In this document: positions 45,877 to 54,533 of the stretch, one piece after another
Layout: the number at the start of each line of letters is the position of its first letter
Numbering within the stretch: the stretch's first letter is position 1
Assembly (NCBI RefSeq): GCF_038593855.1
Contig: NZ_CP151996.1
Location: 620,001 to 684,000, forward strand
Source: Lysinibacillus sp. FSL M8-0337
GTDB lineage: Bacteria > Bacillota > Bacilli > Bacillales_A > Planococcaceae
Direction: 5' to 3'
DNA: 64,000 bases
Made by a program: the position numbers and the translations under genes
Notes under the pieces: generated by a model
The model's input: only the letters and a program-made list of their open reading frames with translations
Told to the model about the DNA's origin: nothing
The model's database searches: none

Positions 45877-45906
45877 AGAGGAATTTCACACACTTGTGTA
45901 GAAATA
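45877..45906 (+). promoter_or_regulatory. Candidate sigma-H promoter of hpf
   Basis: AGAGGAATT, 12 nt, GTAGAAATA, compared with the sigma-H consensus RNAGGAWWW-N11/12-RNNGAATWW. Bacillus subtilis yvyD (hpf) is known to have a sigma-H promoter. Confidence 0.5.
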
Positions 45907-45938
45907 TAAAGTATAGCAGTTATAAAGGAGGAGTTTAC

Positions 45939-46490
45939 ATGTTAAACTTTAACATTCGCGGTGAAAATATTGAGGTAACTCCAGCTATTCGAGAGTATGT
46001 TGAAAATAAAATCGAAAAAGTTGAACGTTATTTTAACGAAGATGTTAACGCCAATGCTAACGTAAATTTAAAGGTTTACAATGACAAACAAACAAAAGTG
46101 GAAGTTACAATTCCAATGAAAAACTTAACACTTCGTGCAGAAGAACGTCATAATGATATGTATGCTGCAATCGATTTAATTGTTGATAAATTAGAACGAC
46201 AAATTCGCAAACATAAAACTAAAGTAAACCGTAAATTCCGTGAGCGTGAAGGTGCAGGACTTTATTTTGCTACATCACAAGCTGTAGCTGATACAGTAAC
46301 AGAGGATGACGAGTATTCTATTGTGCGTACAAAACAATTTGATTTAAAACCGATGGATCAAGAAGAAGCGGTGTTACAGATGAATATGTTAGGACATGAT
46401 TTCTATATTTTCACTGATGCTGAATCAAATGGTACAAACATTGTTTACAAACGTAAAGATGGCAAGTACGGCTTAATCGAAACAACTTAA
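45939..46490 (+). CDS. hpf: Long-form ribosome hibernation promoting factor HPF
   Basis: 183 aa. The N-terminal ribosome-binding domain (LNFNIRGENIEVTPAIREYVENKIEKVERYF-type start) and C-terminal dimerisation domain (LKPMDQEEAVLQMNMLGHDFY) together mark the long form that builds 100S ribosome dimers in stationary phase. The ATG follows AAAGGAGG. Same place as Bacillus subtilis yvyD, upstream of secA. Confidence 0.95.
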   Translation: MLNFNIRGENIEVTPAIREYVENKIEKVERYFNEDVNANANVNLKVYNDKQTKVEVTIPMKNLTLRAEERHNDMYAAIDLIVDKLERQIRKHKTKVNRKFREREGAGLYFATSQAVADTVTEDDEYSIVRTKQFDLKPMDQEEAVLQMNMLGHDFYIFTDAESNGTNIVYKRKDGKYGLIETT

Positions 46491-46509
46491 ACATTAAAAT
46501 AGTAAAAAG

Positions 46510-46537
46510 AACTCTCGCATTGGCGGGAGTTTTTTTA
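46510..46537 (+). terminator. Terminator of hpf
   Basis: AACTCTCGC / GCGGGAGTT stem (one G-T pair), loop ATTG, T run. Confidence 0.85.
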
Positions 46538-46574
46538 TTAAGATAAAATTAATAAAACTAAGGATGTGTGATGT

Positions 46575-47783
46575 ATGTATAGAGAAATATTAATACCTGA
46601 ATATTTAACGAAGTTTTCATGTATAGGTGCTTCATGTGAAGATACTTGTTGCGCAGGTTGGAAAGTCGCTGTTGATAAAACAACCTTTCAAAAATATCGT
46701 AATATTAGTAAACCAGGGATTAAAGAAGAATTAAAAAAATACATAACTAGAGAGCGTTCAAATCCATCTGATTTTTCTTATGGGAAAATTAAAATGACTG
46801 AAAATAATGTATGTACCATGCTGACTGAAGATGGTTGGTGCAAAATACAGGCAGAACTTGGTGAAGAGTTTTTGTGTCATACATGTTCGGTATATCCAAG
46901 AATAGTAAAGGAAGTTGATAATCGTCTTGAGAAAAGTTTGACACCTTCATGTCCCGAGGCAGCACGTTTAATGTTACTTAATGAGACAGGCATTAATTTT
47001 ATCATTGATGAGGAGCAAACCAAAAAAAATATACTAGTTGATGCGAAACTAGATTCCAAAGAAAAACCACATTTTTGGGAATTAAGAATGTTTACAATCG
47101 AAATGTTACAAAATCGTAAGCAATCTTTAGATGTGCGATTAATAGTTATTGGCATGTTTTTTCAAAAAATAAGCGAAATACCAATAAAGGATTGGGCAAT
47201 ACAATTAGAACCTATAATGACTCGATATAAAAATATTCTAAATGATGATGAGCAAATTCAATTATTACTAAATTTACCAGATAATCTATCGTTTCAAATG
47301 AATATGGCAAAAGAACTTTTGAGTTATCGTTTAATGGGCGGCATTTCGAGCCAACGTTATTTGGACTGTGTGAATGATATGATAAATTCCTTACAGCTAA
47401 ATGATGGTACAGATATTAATGATTCTATTTTATTGTATAAAAGATTTTATGCCGAATATTATGCTCCATTCATGAGAGAGCACGAATATATACTTGAAAA
47501 TTATGCTGTAAATTATGTATTTAAAAATTTATTCCCATTTGATCAGCCTAATTTATTTGAGAGTTTTGTTATGTTATCGGTAAATATTTCAATCATTAAG
47601 CTTCATTTAATTGGAATGGCAGGGCATCATAAAGGATTGACTACTGAGTTGGTCATTAAACTAATTCAATCCTATGCTAAAACGATTGAACATGATTTAG
47701 CTTATTTACAAAATGTTCGCGAAATGCTTAACGAGAGCGGTTATTCAACGATGGCTCATATGATTGTTTTATTAAAGAGTTAG
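46575..47783 (+). CDS. fliB: Flagellin lysine N-methylase FliB
   Basis: 402 aa, the usual FliB size. The N-terminal CIGASCEDTCCAGWKV and the pattern CTMLTEDGWCKIQ...FLCHTCSVYPR supply the conserved Cys cluster of this iron-sulphur family. CPEAARLMLL follows. FliB methylates surface lysines of flagellin in Salmonella. It is inserted between hpf and secA, not with the other flagellar genes. No sigma-D site is evident; expression may differ from hag. Confidence 0.9.
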   Translation: MYREILIPEYLTKFSCIGASCEDTCCAGWKVAVDKTTFQKYRNISKPGIKEELKKYITRERSNPSDFSYGKIKMTENNVCTMLTEDGWCKIQAELGEEFLCHTCSVYPRIVKEVDNRLEKSLTPSCPEAARLMLLNETGINFIIDEEQTKKNILVDAKLDSKEKPHFWELRMFTIEMLQNRKQSLDVRLIVIGMFFQKISEIPIKDWAIQLEPIMTRYKNILNDDEQIQLLLNLPDNLSFQMNMAKELLSYRLMGGISSQRYLDCVNDMINSLQLNDGTDINDSILLYKRFYAEYYAPFMREHEYILENYAVNYVFKNLFPFDQPNLFESFVMLSVNISIIKLHLIGMAGHHKGLTTELVIKLIQSYAKTIEHDLAYLQNVREMLNESGYSTMAHMIVLLKS

Positions 47784-47806
47784 TTAATATAAAGAAATAT
47801 TTTTTT

Positions 47807-47842
47807 ACCTCTTGTTGTAGCCTCACTATAGCGAGAGGTTTT
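47807..47842 (+). terminator. Terminator of fliB
   Basis: ACCTCT..TTGTAG paired with CTATAG..AGAGGT, with an internal mismatch, followed by TTTTTT. Confidence 0.75.
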
Positions 47843-47942
47843 TTATGGAATATGCAGTACAATTATTACAAATGGTGATTAATGTAAGTTAATGAATTAA
47901 ACTTACTTTATCCCATTTCAGTTAGCGCTTTAAGGACACTGT

Positions 47943-47972
47943 TTGCATGAAACTGTTACACAATGGTAAAAT
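47943..47972 (+). promoter_or_regulatory. Candidate sigma-A promoter of secA
   Basis: TTGCAT, 18 nt, TAAAAT, 37 nt before the secA ATG. Confidence 0.5.
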
Positions 47973-48008
47973 GAAATTTGAGACTCGTATAGGAAGTGAA
48001 AAATATTC

Positions 48009-50522
48009 ATGGCAAACCTATTAAATAAATTATTTGATTTCAATAAACGTGAGTTAAAAAAATTAGAAAAAATCGCTGACCAAGTTGAGGGATTCGCTTC
48101 TCAAATGGAACAGCTTTCAGATGACCAACTACAAGCGAAGACAGAAGAATTTAAAAAGCGTTATGCAGATGGCGAAAAATTAGATTCTATTCGTGCTGAA
48201 GCGTTTGCGGTGAGTCGTGAGGCGTCGAAACGTGTATTAGGCATGTATCCTTTCCGCGTGCAAATCATGGGTGCTGCTTCACTTGATGAAGGTAATATTT
48301 CAGAGATGAAAACCGGTGAAGGTAAAACGTTAACAGCGACGATGGCGGTTTATTTAAATGCTATTACTGGTAAAGGCGTGCATGTTGTGACAGTCAATGA
48401 ATACTTGGCTAGTCGTGACGCTGCTGAGATGGGCCAACTGTATAATTTCTTAGGCCTTACTGTAGGTTTAAATTTAAACAGTTTGTCAAAAGAAGAGAAG
48501 CGCGCTGCATATGAAGCGGATATTACGTATAGTACAAACAATGAGTTAGGGTTTGACTATTTACGTGACAATATGGTGCTTTATAAAGAAGAACGTGTGC
48601 AACGTCCGTTACACTATGCTGTTATCGATGAGGTTGACTCGATTTTAATTGATGAAGCACGTACGCCATTAATTATCTCGGGTCAGGCTGGGAAATCAGC
48701 ACAATTGTACAAACAGTCAAATGCATTTGTCCGCATGTTAAGTGCAGAGACAGATTACACATATGAAGAGTCGACAAAAGGTGTTACGTTAACGGATGCT
48801 GGTGTAGAAAAAGCCGAAAAAGCATTTGGTATCGACAATTTATTTGATTTAACACATGTACGATTAAATCATGCAATTAACCAATCATTAAAGGCACATG
48901 TGAGTATGCATAATGATGTTGACTATGTAGTCCAAGATGGCGAAATTGTCATTGTTGACGGCTTTACGGGACGTTTAATGAAAGGGCGTCGCTATTCGGA
49001 TGGCCTTCACCAAGCAATTGAAGCTAAAGAGGGCGTTGAGATTCAAAATGAATCGATGACAATGGCTACAATTACATTCCAAAACTATTTCCGTATGTAT
49101 CAGAAACTTGCGGGTATGACAGGTACAGCGAAAACAGAAGAAGAAGAGTTCCGCAATATTTACAATATGAGTGTTATTGCGATTCCAACGAATAAGCCTA
49201 TCGCTCGTGATGACCGTCCAGATTTAATTTTTGCTTCGATGGAAGGAAAATATAAAGCGGTGGCGGCTGACATTGCTGAACGCCATAAGGCAGGACAACC
49301 TGTACTTGTCGGTACAGTTGCGATTGAAACGTCAGAAATTATTTCGCAATTGCTTAATAAACATAAAATTCCACATAACGTATTGAATGCGAAAAACCAT
49401 GAGCGTGAAGCGGAAATCATCGCAAATGCTGGTTTAAAAGGTGCTGTTACGATCGCAACGAATATGGCTGGTCGTGGTACGGATATTAAACCTGGTGAAG
49501 GTGTATTAGAAATTGGTGGTTTAGCAGTTATCGGTACAGAGCGTCACGAATCACGTCGTATTGATAATCAGTTACGTGGTCGTTCTGGACGTCAAGGGAA
49601 TCCAGGGGTTACGCAATTCTACTTGTCACTGGAAGATGATTTAATGCGTCGCTTTGGCTCTGACAATATGAAGTCGATGATGATGCGATTAGGAATGGAT
49701 GATTCACAACCATTACAATCGAAAGTAGTATCAAGAGCTGTAGAATCAGCGCAGAAACGTGTTGAAGGGAATAACTTTGATGCACGTAAACGTTTATTAC
49801 AATATGATGATGTTTTACGTCAGCAACGTGAGATTATTTACAAAGAACGTTATGATGTTTTAGAAACAGAAAATATGCGTGTACTTGTAGAGTCCATGAT
49901 TCAGGAAACAATTGATAATGTTGTTGGCCTTTATACACAAGGAGAGCAGCAGAACGATTGGAACTTAAAAGCGATTGAGGATTATGTATCCGCAAATCTA
50001 TTAGAAGAGGGTACATTAAAAGTAGCTGATTTCCAAGGTAAGTCTGCTGAAGACATTATTGCACTTATTTCTGACGCTGTGCATCAACGCTATGATGAAA
50101 AAGAAGCAGAGCTAACACCAGAGCGTATGCGTGAGTTTGAAAAAGTTATCTTATTGCGTTCGATTGATACGAAGTGGATTGACCATATTGACGCAATGGA
50201 TCAATTACGACAAGGGATACACTTACGTGCTTATGGTCAAAATGATCCATTACGCGAATATCAACAAGAAGGCTTTGCTATGTTTGAGGATATGGTGGCT
50301 TCCATTCGTGAAGATGTAGCGAAATATGCGATGAAAGCTGAAATTCGCAGTAACTTAGAACGTGAAGAGGTTGCGAAAGGTCAGGCTGTGAACCCGAAAG
50401 AAGATGGTTCTCCAGCACCGAAAAAACAACCTGTACGTAATGCGGAAAATATTGGTCGAAATGATTTATGCCCATGTGGTAGTGGAAAGAAATTTAAAAA
50501 CTGTCATGGTGCAGGTCAATAA
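48009..50522 (+). CDS. secA: Preprotein translocase ATPase SecA (housekeeping)
   Basis: 837 aa. Walker [14 protein letters not shown] near 100 and [21 protein letters not shown] near 208. The C-terminal SEC-C zinc motif [14 protein letters not shown] marks the housekeeping SecA1 that drives the general Sec channel. Compare SecA2 at 12777-15137. The motifs are intact. It is followed by prfB after the competence genes, near the Bacillus subtilis order secA-prfB. Confidence 0.98.
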   Translation: MANLLNKLFDFNKRELKKLEKIADQVEGFASQMEQLSDDQLQAKTEEFKKRYADGEKLDSIRAEAFAVSREASKRVLGMYPFRVQIMGAASLDEGNISEMKTGEGKTLTATMAVYLNAITGKGVHVVTVNEYLASRDAAEMGQLYNFLGLTVGLNLNSLSKEEKRAAYEADITYSTNNELGFDYLRDNMVLYKEERVQRPLHYAVIDEVDSILIDEARTPLIISGQAGKSAQLYKQSNAFVRMLSAETDYTYEESTKGVTLTDAGVEKAEKAFGIDNLFDLTHVRLNHAINQSLKAHVSMHNDVDYVVQDGEIVIVDGFTGRLMKGRRYSDGLHQAIEAKEGVEIQNESMTMATITFQNYFRMYQKLAGMTGTAKTEEEEFRNIYNMSVIAIPTNKPIARDDRPDLIFASMEGKYKAVAADIAERHKAGQPVLVGTVAIETSEIISQLLNKHKIPHNVLNAKNHEREAEIIANAGLKGAVTIATNMAGRGTDIKPGEGVLEIGGLAVIGTERHESRRIDNQLRGRSGRQGNPGVTQFYLSLEDDLMRRFGSDNMKSMMMRLGMDDSQPLQSKVVSRAVESAQKRVEGNNFDARKRLLQYDDVLRQQREIIYKERYDVLETENMRVLVESMIQETIDNVVGLYTQGEQQNDWNLKAIEDYVSANLLEEGTLKVADFQGKSAEDIIALISDAVHQRYDEKEAELTPERMREFEKVILLRSIDTKWIDHIDAMDQLRQGIHLRAYGQNDPLREYQQEGFAMFEDMVASIREDVAKYAMKAEIRSNLEREEVAKGQAVNPKEDGSPAPKKQPVRNAENIGRNDLCPCGSGKKFKNCHGAGQ

Positions 50523-50530
50523 ATAATAGT

Positions 50531-50569
50531 AAAAGATCAATTCAACGGATAGTTGAGTTGATCTTTTTT
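50531..50569 (+). terminator. Terminator of secA
   Basis: AAAAGATCAATTCAAC / GTTGAGTTGATCTTTT stem, T run after it. Confidence 0.88.
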
Positions 50570-50747
50570 ATCTATTTCTAGAAAATATGGGGTTAAAAGT
50601 CAGAATTAATAGACAATAGACAACTGAGAGTATACAATAATTGTAACAATAGGTATTTAGTACAATGAAAGTGAATAGTATAGCAGATTATTGAATAATT
50701 TCATTAAGTCCACATGAACTTTCTTTTTTGACTAAAAGGGAGGTGAA

Positions 50748-50798
50748 TTGATCTTCAGTAGACAAAATTCTCGAGGGTATGCTCGAGGAAGTACATAG
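50748..50798 (+). CDS. Possible 16-residue leader peptide upstream of comK
   Basis: TTG start 4 nt after a strong AAGGGAGG ribosome site, then 16 codons (MIFSRQNSRGYARGST) to TAG. The end of the ORF overlaps the left arm of the hairpin at 50787-50824. Ribosomes finishing this peptide could open the hairpin, as in leader-peptide attenuators. There is no independent evidence for translation. Confidence 0.4.
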   Translation: MIFSRQNSRGYARGST

Positions 50799-50829
50799 AG
50801 TACAACGAGATACATGTACATTCCTTTTT
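50787..50829 (+). terminator. Terminator-like hairpin in the comK leader
   Basis: GGAAGTACAT / ATGTACATTCC stem with a single bulge, 16-nt loop, followed by TTTTT. It lies 41 nt upstream of the comK start. A second small hairpin, CTCGAG-GGTATG-CTCGAG, lies immediately before it (50770-50787). Confidence 0.55.
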
Positions 50830-50869
50830 AATTCAGATAATAAACATGATATTTAAGGAGGAGTAATCA

Positions 50870-51418
50870 TTGCATTATAATTGTGGAGACATTATGAGTA
50901 GTGAAACTATGTTGTATATACCTGAGTATGATGCCTTTGGAAATTTATGTACACGTGTAATTGAAAGGGACTTTCAATATATATCTAAATTATCACCTAC
51001 AAGGTTAATGGATTTTAATCTTCGTTATTTTGGGTCTAGCTTACGAGGGGCTTTTGATGGTTCTAAGATGATATTAGGTAAGCTGAATAAAAATCCTATT
51101 GTTGTTCATGAGCGTTTTAATATTTTATGGTTCCCTAGTAAGTCGCCCTTACATCCTGAATGTATTTGGTTTGCTGTGCATCATATTGATGACTATATCG
51201 CAGTTGATAAAAAGCAAACAAAGGTGGTCTTTATGAACGGCCAAGAAATTATTGTGGATGTTAGCCCAAAAGCCTTTGAATACCGTATTCAAAGGGCGTT
51301 CTTATTAAAATATAAGCTTGAGAAGCGTACAAAGCATTTACTTGTACAATTTGATCGAGTCAAAGTTTTTCAACGTATGGCAAAGTTGGAGGATGATTCA
51401 AAGCAAGATGAGAGCTAG
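50870..51418 (+). CDS. comK: Competence transcription factor ComK
   Basis: About 182 aa. The ComK family core is visible: RLMDFNLRYFGSSLRGAFDG, NPIVVHERFNILWFPS, ECIWFAVHHIDDY, TKVVFMNGQEIIVDVS. ComK is the master activator of DNA-uptake genes such as comFA upstream in this window. The TTG start is 8 nt behind AAGGAGG; an ATG eight codons later, behind GTGGAG, is a real alternative. The leader holds an attenuator-like structure. A second ComK-like gene lies at 53182-53691. Confidence 0.88.
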   Translation: MHYNCGDIMSSETMLYIPEYDAFGNLCTRVIERDFQYISKLSPTRLMDFNLRYFGSSLRGAFDGSKMILGKLNKNPIVVHERFNILWFPSKSPLHPECIWFAVHHIDDYIAVDKKQTKVVFMNGQEIIVDVSPKAFEYRIQRAFLLKYKLEKRTKHLLVQFDRVKVFQRMAKLEDDSKQDES

Positions 51419-51421
51419 AGA

Positions 51422-51553
51422 TTAACCACGCATAATTACCCCAAGATAAATCACGGAAGTAAGTACCAAGAATGCATTCATTGCATCTTTATTTTCTTCA
51501 TGCTTTTTCAAATGTAAACTAACTATTATCAATTGCAGACATTTACTAGTGAA
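51422..51553 (-). other. Short open frame, hydrophobic, no clear start
   Basis: About 44 codons ending at TAA 51422-51424 (minus strand), reading ..HEENKDAMNAFLVLTSVIYLGVIMRG, a single possible membrane helix. No ribosome site or ATG fits. It may be a decayed fragment or an alternative-start micro-protein. Confidence 0.2.
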
Positions 51554-51562
51554 CTAGTTCAC
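51549..51562. promoter_or_regulatory. Perfect 14-bp palindrome, operator-like
   Basis: GTGAACTAGTTCAC is perfectly self-complementary and lies 57 nt before a small zinc-ribbon gene, in a region without other features. Confidence 0.4.
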
Positions 51563-51618
51563 GAGCTAAATTTGAATACAAATGAATAATATTTGCTTAT
51601 ACGAAAGGGTGGAAATGG

Positions 51619-51792
51619 ATGATTTATTATGAAACGACTTGTATTTGTTGTAAGAAACTGTTTAAGCTTTTAGAAGGAACAAGGAAATATCAACTTTATA
51701 AGGTAAATCGAAATAGACGTTTGACATGCGAGCATTGTGATCAAAAGATTCATACGGAAGCGCGTAAAAGCTTACTTGGAAAATTAAATTAG
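51619..51792 (+). CDS. Small zinc-ribbon protein (YlaI/DUF2197-like)
   Basis: 57 aa. The ATG is 6 nt after AAGGGTGG. The product has CICC near residues 8-11 and CEHC near 37-40, separated by a basic stretch, a compact zinc-ribbon arrangement resembling YlaI-type DUF2197 proteins. The family match is tentative. It is followed by a terminator, so it is a monocistronic unit upstream of prfB. Confidence 0.65.
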   Translation: MIYYETTCICCKKLFKLLEGTRKYQLYKVNRNRRLTCEHCDQKIHTEARKSLLGKLN

Positions 51793-51807
51793 TGAAATTG
51801 AACAAAG

Positions 51808-51851
51808 AAAATAGTAGCACAAGCTAAGCTAGTTTGTACTACTATTTTTTT
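51808..51851 (+). terminator. Terminator after small zinc-ribbon gene
   Basis: AAATAGTAG.ACAA paired with TTGT.CTACTATTT around a short loop, then TTTTT. Confidence 0.8.
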
Positions 51852-51987
51852 GTTCAAGCTTTGCCATTTTTTAAGCGCAACCTATGGAGATATTGAAAAT
51901 AGTATGTTTTCCGCCTCAAAAACGCTATAATAAAAAGATACGGATTTTATTTATAATATCCATTAAAAATGTTCGGAGGATTTAACA

Positions 51988-53092
51988 ATGATTGAATTAG
52001 CAGATGTACGTAATGTGTTAGACACTACAGCCACTAAATTGGCGGACTTTAGGGGGTCTCTTTGACTTAGAAAACAAGGAGGCACGTATTCAGGAATTAG
52101 ATGAAATGATGTTAGAGCCTGGTTTCTGGGACGATCAACAAGGAGCACAAGTAGTCATTAATGAAGGGAATGGCTTGAAGGCCATTGTTAATGAATATAA
52201 AGAATTAGTAGATACACATGAAAACTTAGATATGACACTGGAGTTATTGCGTGAAGAGCCTGATGAGGAATTGCAAGAGGAGCTAGGCAATGAGCTAGCG
52301 GAATTCCAACAAAAAATGAATGATTTTGAGCTGCAACTACTATTAAGTGGCCCATACGATCATAACAATGCGATTTTAGAGCTGCATCCTGGTGCTGGTG
52401 GTACTGAGTCTCAAGACTGGGGTTCGATGTTGCTTCGTATGTATACGCGTTGGGCTGAAAAACGTGGCTTTAAAGTAGAAACAGTCGATTATCTTCCAGG
52501 TGATGAAGCTGGTATTAAATCTGTAACATTATCTATTAAAGGACATAATGCGTACGGTTACTTACAGGCAGAAAAAGGCGTACACCGTTTAGTACGTATT
52601 TCACCGTTTGATTCATCTGGTCGTCGTCATACATCATTCGTTTCATGCGATGTTATGCCAGAATTTGATGACAATATTGAAGTAGATATTCGTACCGAGG
52701 ATTTAAAAATTGATACGTATCGTGCAACAGGTGCAGGTGGTCAGCATATTAATACAACCGATTCAGCGGTCCGTATTACGCATATTCCAACAGGTACTGT
52801 TGTTCAATGTCAAGCAGAGCGTTCACAAATTAAAAACCGTGAAAAAGCCATGACGATGTTGAAAGGTAAATTATACCAGTTAGAAATTGACAAGCAACAA
52901 GCACAACTTGATGAAATTCGTGGAGAGCAAAAGGAAATTGGCTGGGGTTCTCAAATTCGTTCATACGTGTTCCATCCATACTCAATGGTAAAAGATCATC
53001 GCACAAGTGAAGAAACAGGGAATGTAGGAGCAGTTATGGACGGAGACATAGATCCATTCATCAATGCCTATTTACGTTCTAAAATCGGATAA
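51988..53092 (+). CDS. prfB: Peptide chain release factor RF2, programmed +1 frameshift
   Basis: Two reading frames make one 367-aa protein: 25 codons from ATG 51988, an in-frame UGA at 52063-52065, then a +1 shift so reading resumes at 52064. The shift site TCTTTGAC preceded by AGGGGG (internal Shine-Dalgarno at 52051-52056) is the conserved prfB autoregulatory signal. Low RF2 favours the shift. The second frame has the GGQ loop in [22 protein letters not shown]2 releases peptides at UGA and UAA. GGAGG precedes the start. Confidence 0.96.
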
Positions 53093-53098
53093 TGAATG

Positions 53099-53133
53099 AA
53101 AACCTCAGAAGCAACAAGCTTCTGAGGTTTTTT
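53099..53133 (+). terminator. Terminator of prfB
   Basis: A perfect 14-bp stem AAAACCTCAGAAGC / GCTTCTGAGGTTTT with a 5-nt loop and T run. Confidence 0.92.
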
Positions 53134-53134
53134 A

Positions 53135-53187
53135 AGGTGTCAGGCACTCAAACAATTCTGAATTTTCTAGGTGTCAGGCACTCAAAA
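53135..53187. repeat. Direct repeat of AGGTGTCAGGCACTCAAA, 34 nt apart
   Basis: Two identical 18-nt copies at 53135-53152 and 53169-53186, with a 16-nt spacer, between prfB's terminator and the convergent comK-like gene. The second copy overlaps the stop codon of that gene. The GTGTCAGGCAC motif resembles a repeated word seen in Bacillaceae intergenic DNA. Confidence 0.75.
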
Positions 53188-53691
53188 TGGAGGGTGATAG
53201 GGGGCATCATGGCTAAGTTGCTTGCGCTCTTCCATATAATGTTTATAGAGCATAGATGCATTGACAAATTGTTTACTAATCGAGCCATATTTAATAGGGA
53301 GCTCGATTTTCATCTCATTTTTCAACGTAATGATACAACCATCATTGCTTGGTGAAATATTCGAAATGGCATGAAGTCCAATCCAAATATTATGTATAGA
53401 GTTTGGCGAGTAGGTCGGCAAAAAAATGCAAGGAAAGCCATAATCATAAGCAACAACAATTGGCAGTTTATGTTGATTACCAAAAAAACGTTTCGCAGAA
53501 AATTTTGCTGCTTCATACGTTGTGCCCATTGAAATGCATGACTTCCGTAAAACATGCAAAGGCTTGCGTGTCACAATTAGCTCATTATGCTTGTCGATGA
53601 CCCTAGTGAAAATTTTAGATTCATGTTGAATCGGTTGTAATAAGTAAGTATTGAAAGACATTAAATAACCATTTACATAATTTTTGGACAT
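53182..53691 (-). CDS. ComK family protein (second copy)
   Basis: 169 aa, on the minus strand, convergent with prfB. ComK-like core: VLRKSCISMGTTYEAAK, LPIVVAYDYGFPCIFLPT, NIWIGLHAISNI, CIITLKNEMKIELPI. It is shorter and diverged from the comK at 50870. Two-ComK arrangements exist in the Bacillus cereus group. The AGGAGG ribosome site is 10 nt before the ATG. The Pro/His-rich C-terminal end (APYHPPF) runs into the 18-nt direct repeat. Confidence 0.8.
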   Translation of the reverse strand: MSKNYVNGYLMSFNTYLLQPIQHESKIFTRVIDKHNELIVTRKPLHVLRKSCISMGTTYEAAKFSAKRFFGNQHKLPIVVAYDYGFPCIFLPTYSPNSIHNIWIGLHAISNISPSNDGCIITLKNEMKIELPIKYGSISKQFVNASMLYKHYMEERKQLSHDAPYHPPF

Positions 53692-53920
53692 ATATGTAAT
53701 GCCTCCTTTTGGGAATATTTATTTGTAGTGTAAATGACCAAGACGAATACTGAAAATATGGATAAAAAACGAAAATGTCTAGAAATTGATACTATTTCTT
53801 TAGAAATTTGCTTAAAAATACGCTATAATTCTAATAAATGATAGTTGATTTTAATTTGTTTAACGTTGCAATTTGGTCTGAATTTTCTTATAATTTAGAA
53901 AAGGATCGAGGTGGAGATCG

Positions 53921-54169
53921 TTGGATAAATATTATTCGTACACAGATTTTCTAAAAGCCGTTGGTCAGTCAAAAAAAGTTGATGAGGCAGAGAAATTATT
54001 GAACGAGATTTATTTAGATTTATTTTTAAATCATATCCAGCGTATGCATCGTGAAGAACAGCTAATGGTTCTGATAGATAGAACACTCGATGAACGTGAT
54101 GAAAAGGCTTTTCATCTATACGCAGCTGAACTAGAGGCATTACACAAAATAGCCAGTGAACAATACTAG
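53921..54169 (+). CDS. IDEAL-domain protein
   Basis: 82 aa. The C-terminal two thirds (LFLNHIQRMHREEQLMVLIDRTLDERDEKAF) is the IDEAL domain found in bacillar proteins such as YpiB. The function is unknown; the family may regulate proteolysis or membrane complexes. TTG start close behind GAGGTGGAG, with no better start available. Confidence 0.8.
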   Translation: MDKYYSYTDFLKAVGQSKKVDEAEKLLNEIYLDLFLNHIQRMHREEQLMVLIDRTLDERDEKAFHLYAAELEALHKIASEQY

Positions 54170-54175
54170 ATAAGA

Positions 54176-54206
54176 CCGCTTTCCGTTACGGGGAGCGGAT
54201 TTTTTT
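54176..54206 (+). terminator. Terminator after IDEAL protein
   Basis: CCGCTTTCC / GGGGAGCGG stem with two G-T pairs, short loop, TTTTTTT. The next 240 nt hold no gene. Confidence 0.8.
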
Positions 54207-54446
54207 GTATGTAATGAAATAGAAAGCACCTTATTGCATTCATAGGACAATAAGGATAATTTTCTTTGTCATTTGTAAAATTTATAGAATTGTATGATTA
54301 AAGAAAAGGTATATACCTAATGATGGATATAAGGAGTTAAAGTGTTTAGCTTCTAGAGAAATAAAAGATAGCGTTAGTTGTAGTGATGAGTAACGATAAA
54401 AAAATGAGTTGTAATAAAATGGAAAATGCGAAATTGAGAAAAATAA

Positions 54447-54460
54447 CAAACATTCGTTCG
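54447..54460. promoter_or_regulatory. LexA-like SOS box upstream of uvrB
   Basis: CAAACATTCGTTCG matches the bacillar LexA consensus CGAAC-N4-GTTCG at 9 of 10 fixed positions, 74 nt before uvrB. uvrBA is a classic SOS operon. Confidence 0.7.
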
Positions 54461-54533
54461 TTAAATGTTCGATATTTTAGTGCTGCTATGCTAAAATATA
54501 TGTACAAATTGGAAGGAAAGGACGGGAACATGC

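Noticed and set aside
52106-53092. Internal ATG start for RF2
   Set aside because: The upstream frameshift signal and the 51988 start account for the full-length RF2; an internal start would cut off the N-terminal domain.
53403-53600. Plus-strand open frame inside the second comK-like gene
   Set aside because: It is antisense to a well-supported gene, has no ribosome site, and its sequence has no protein-family look.
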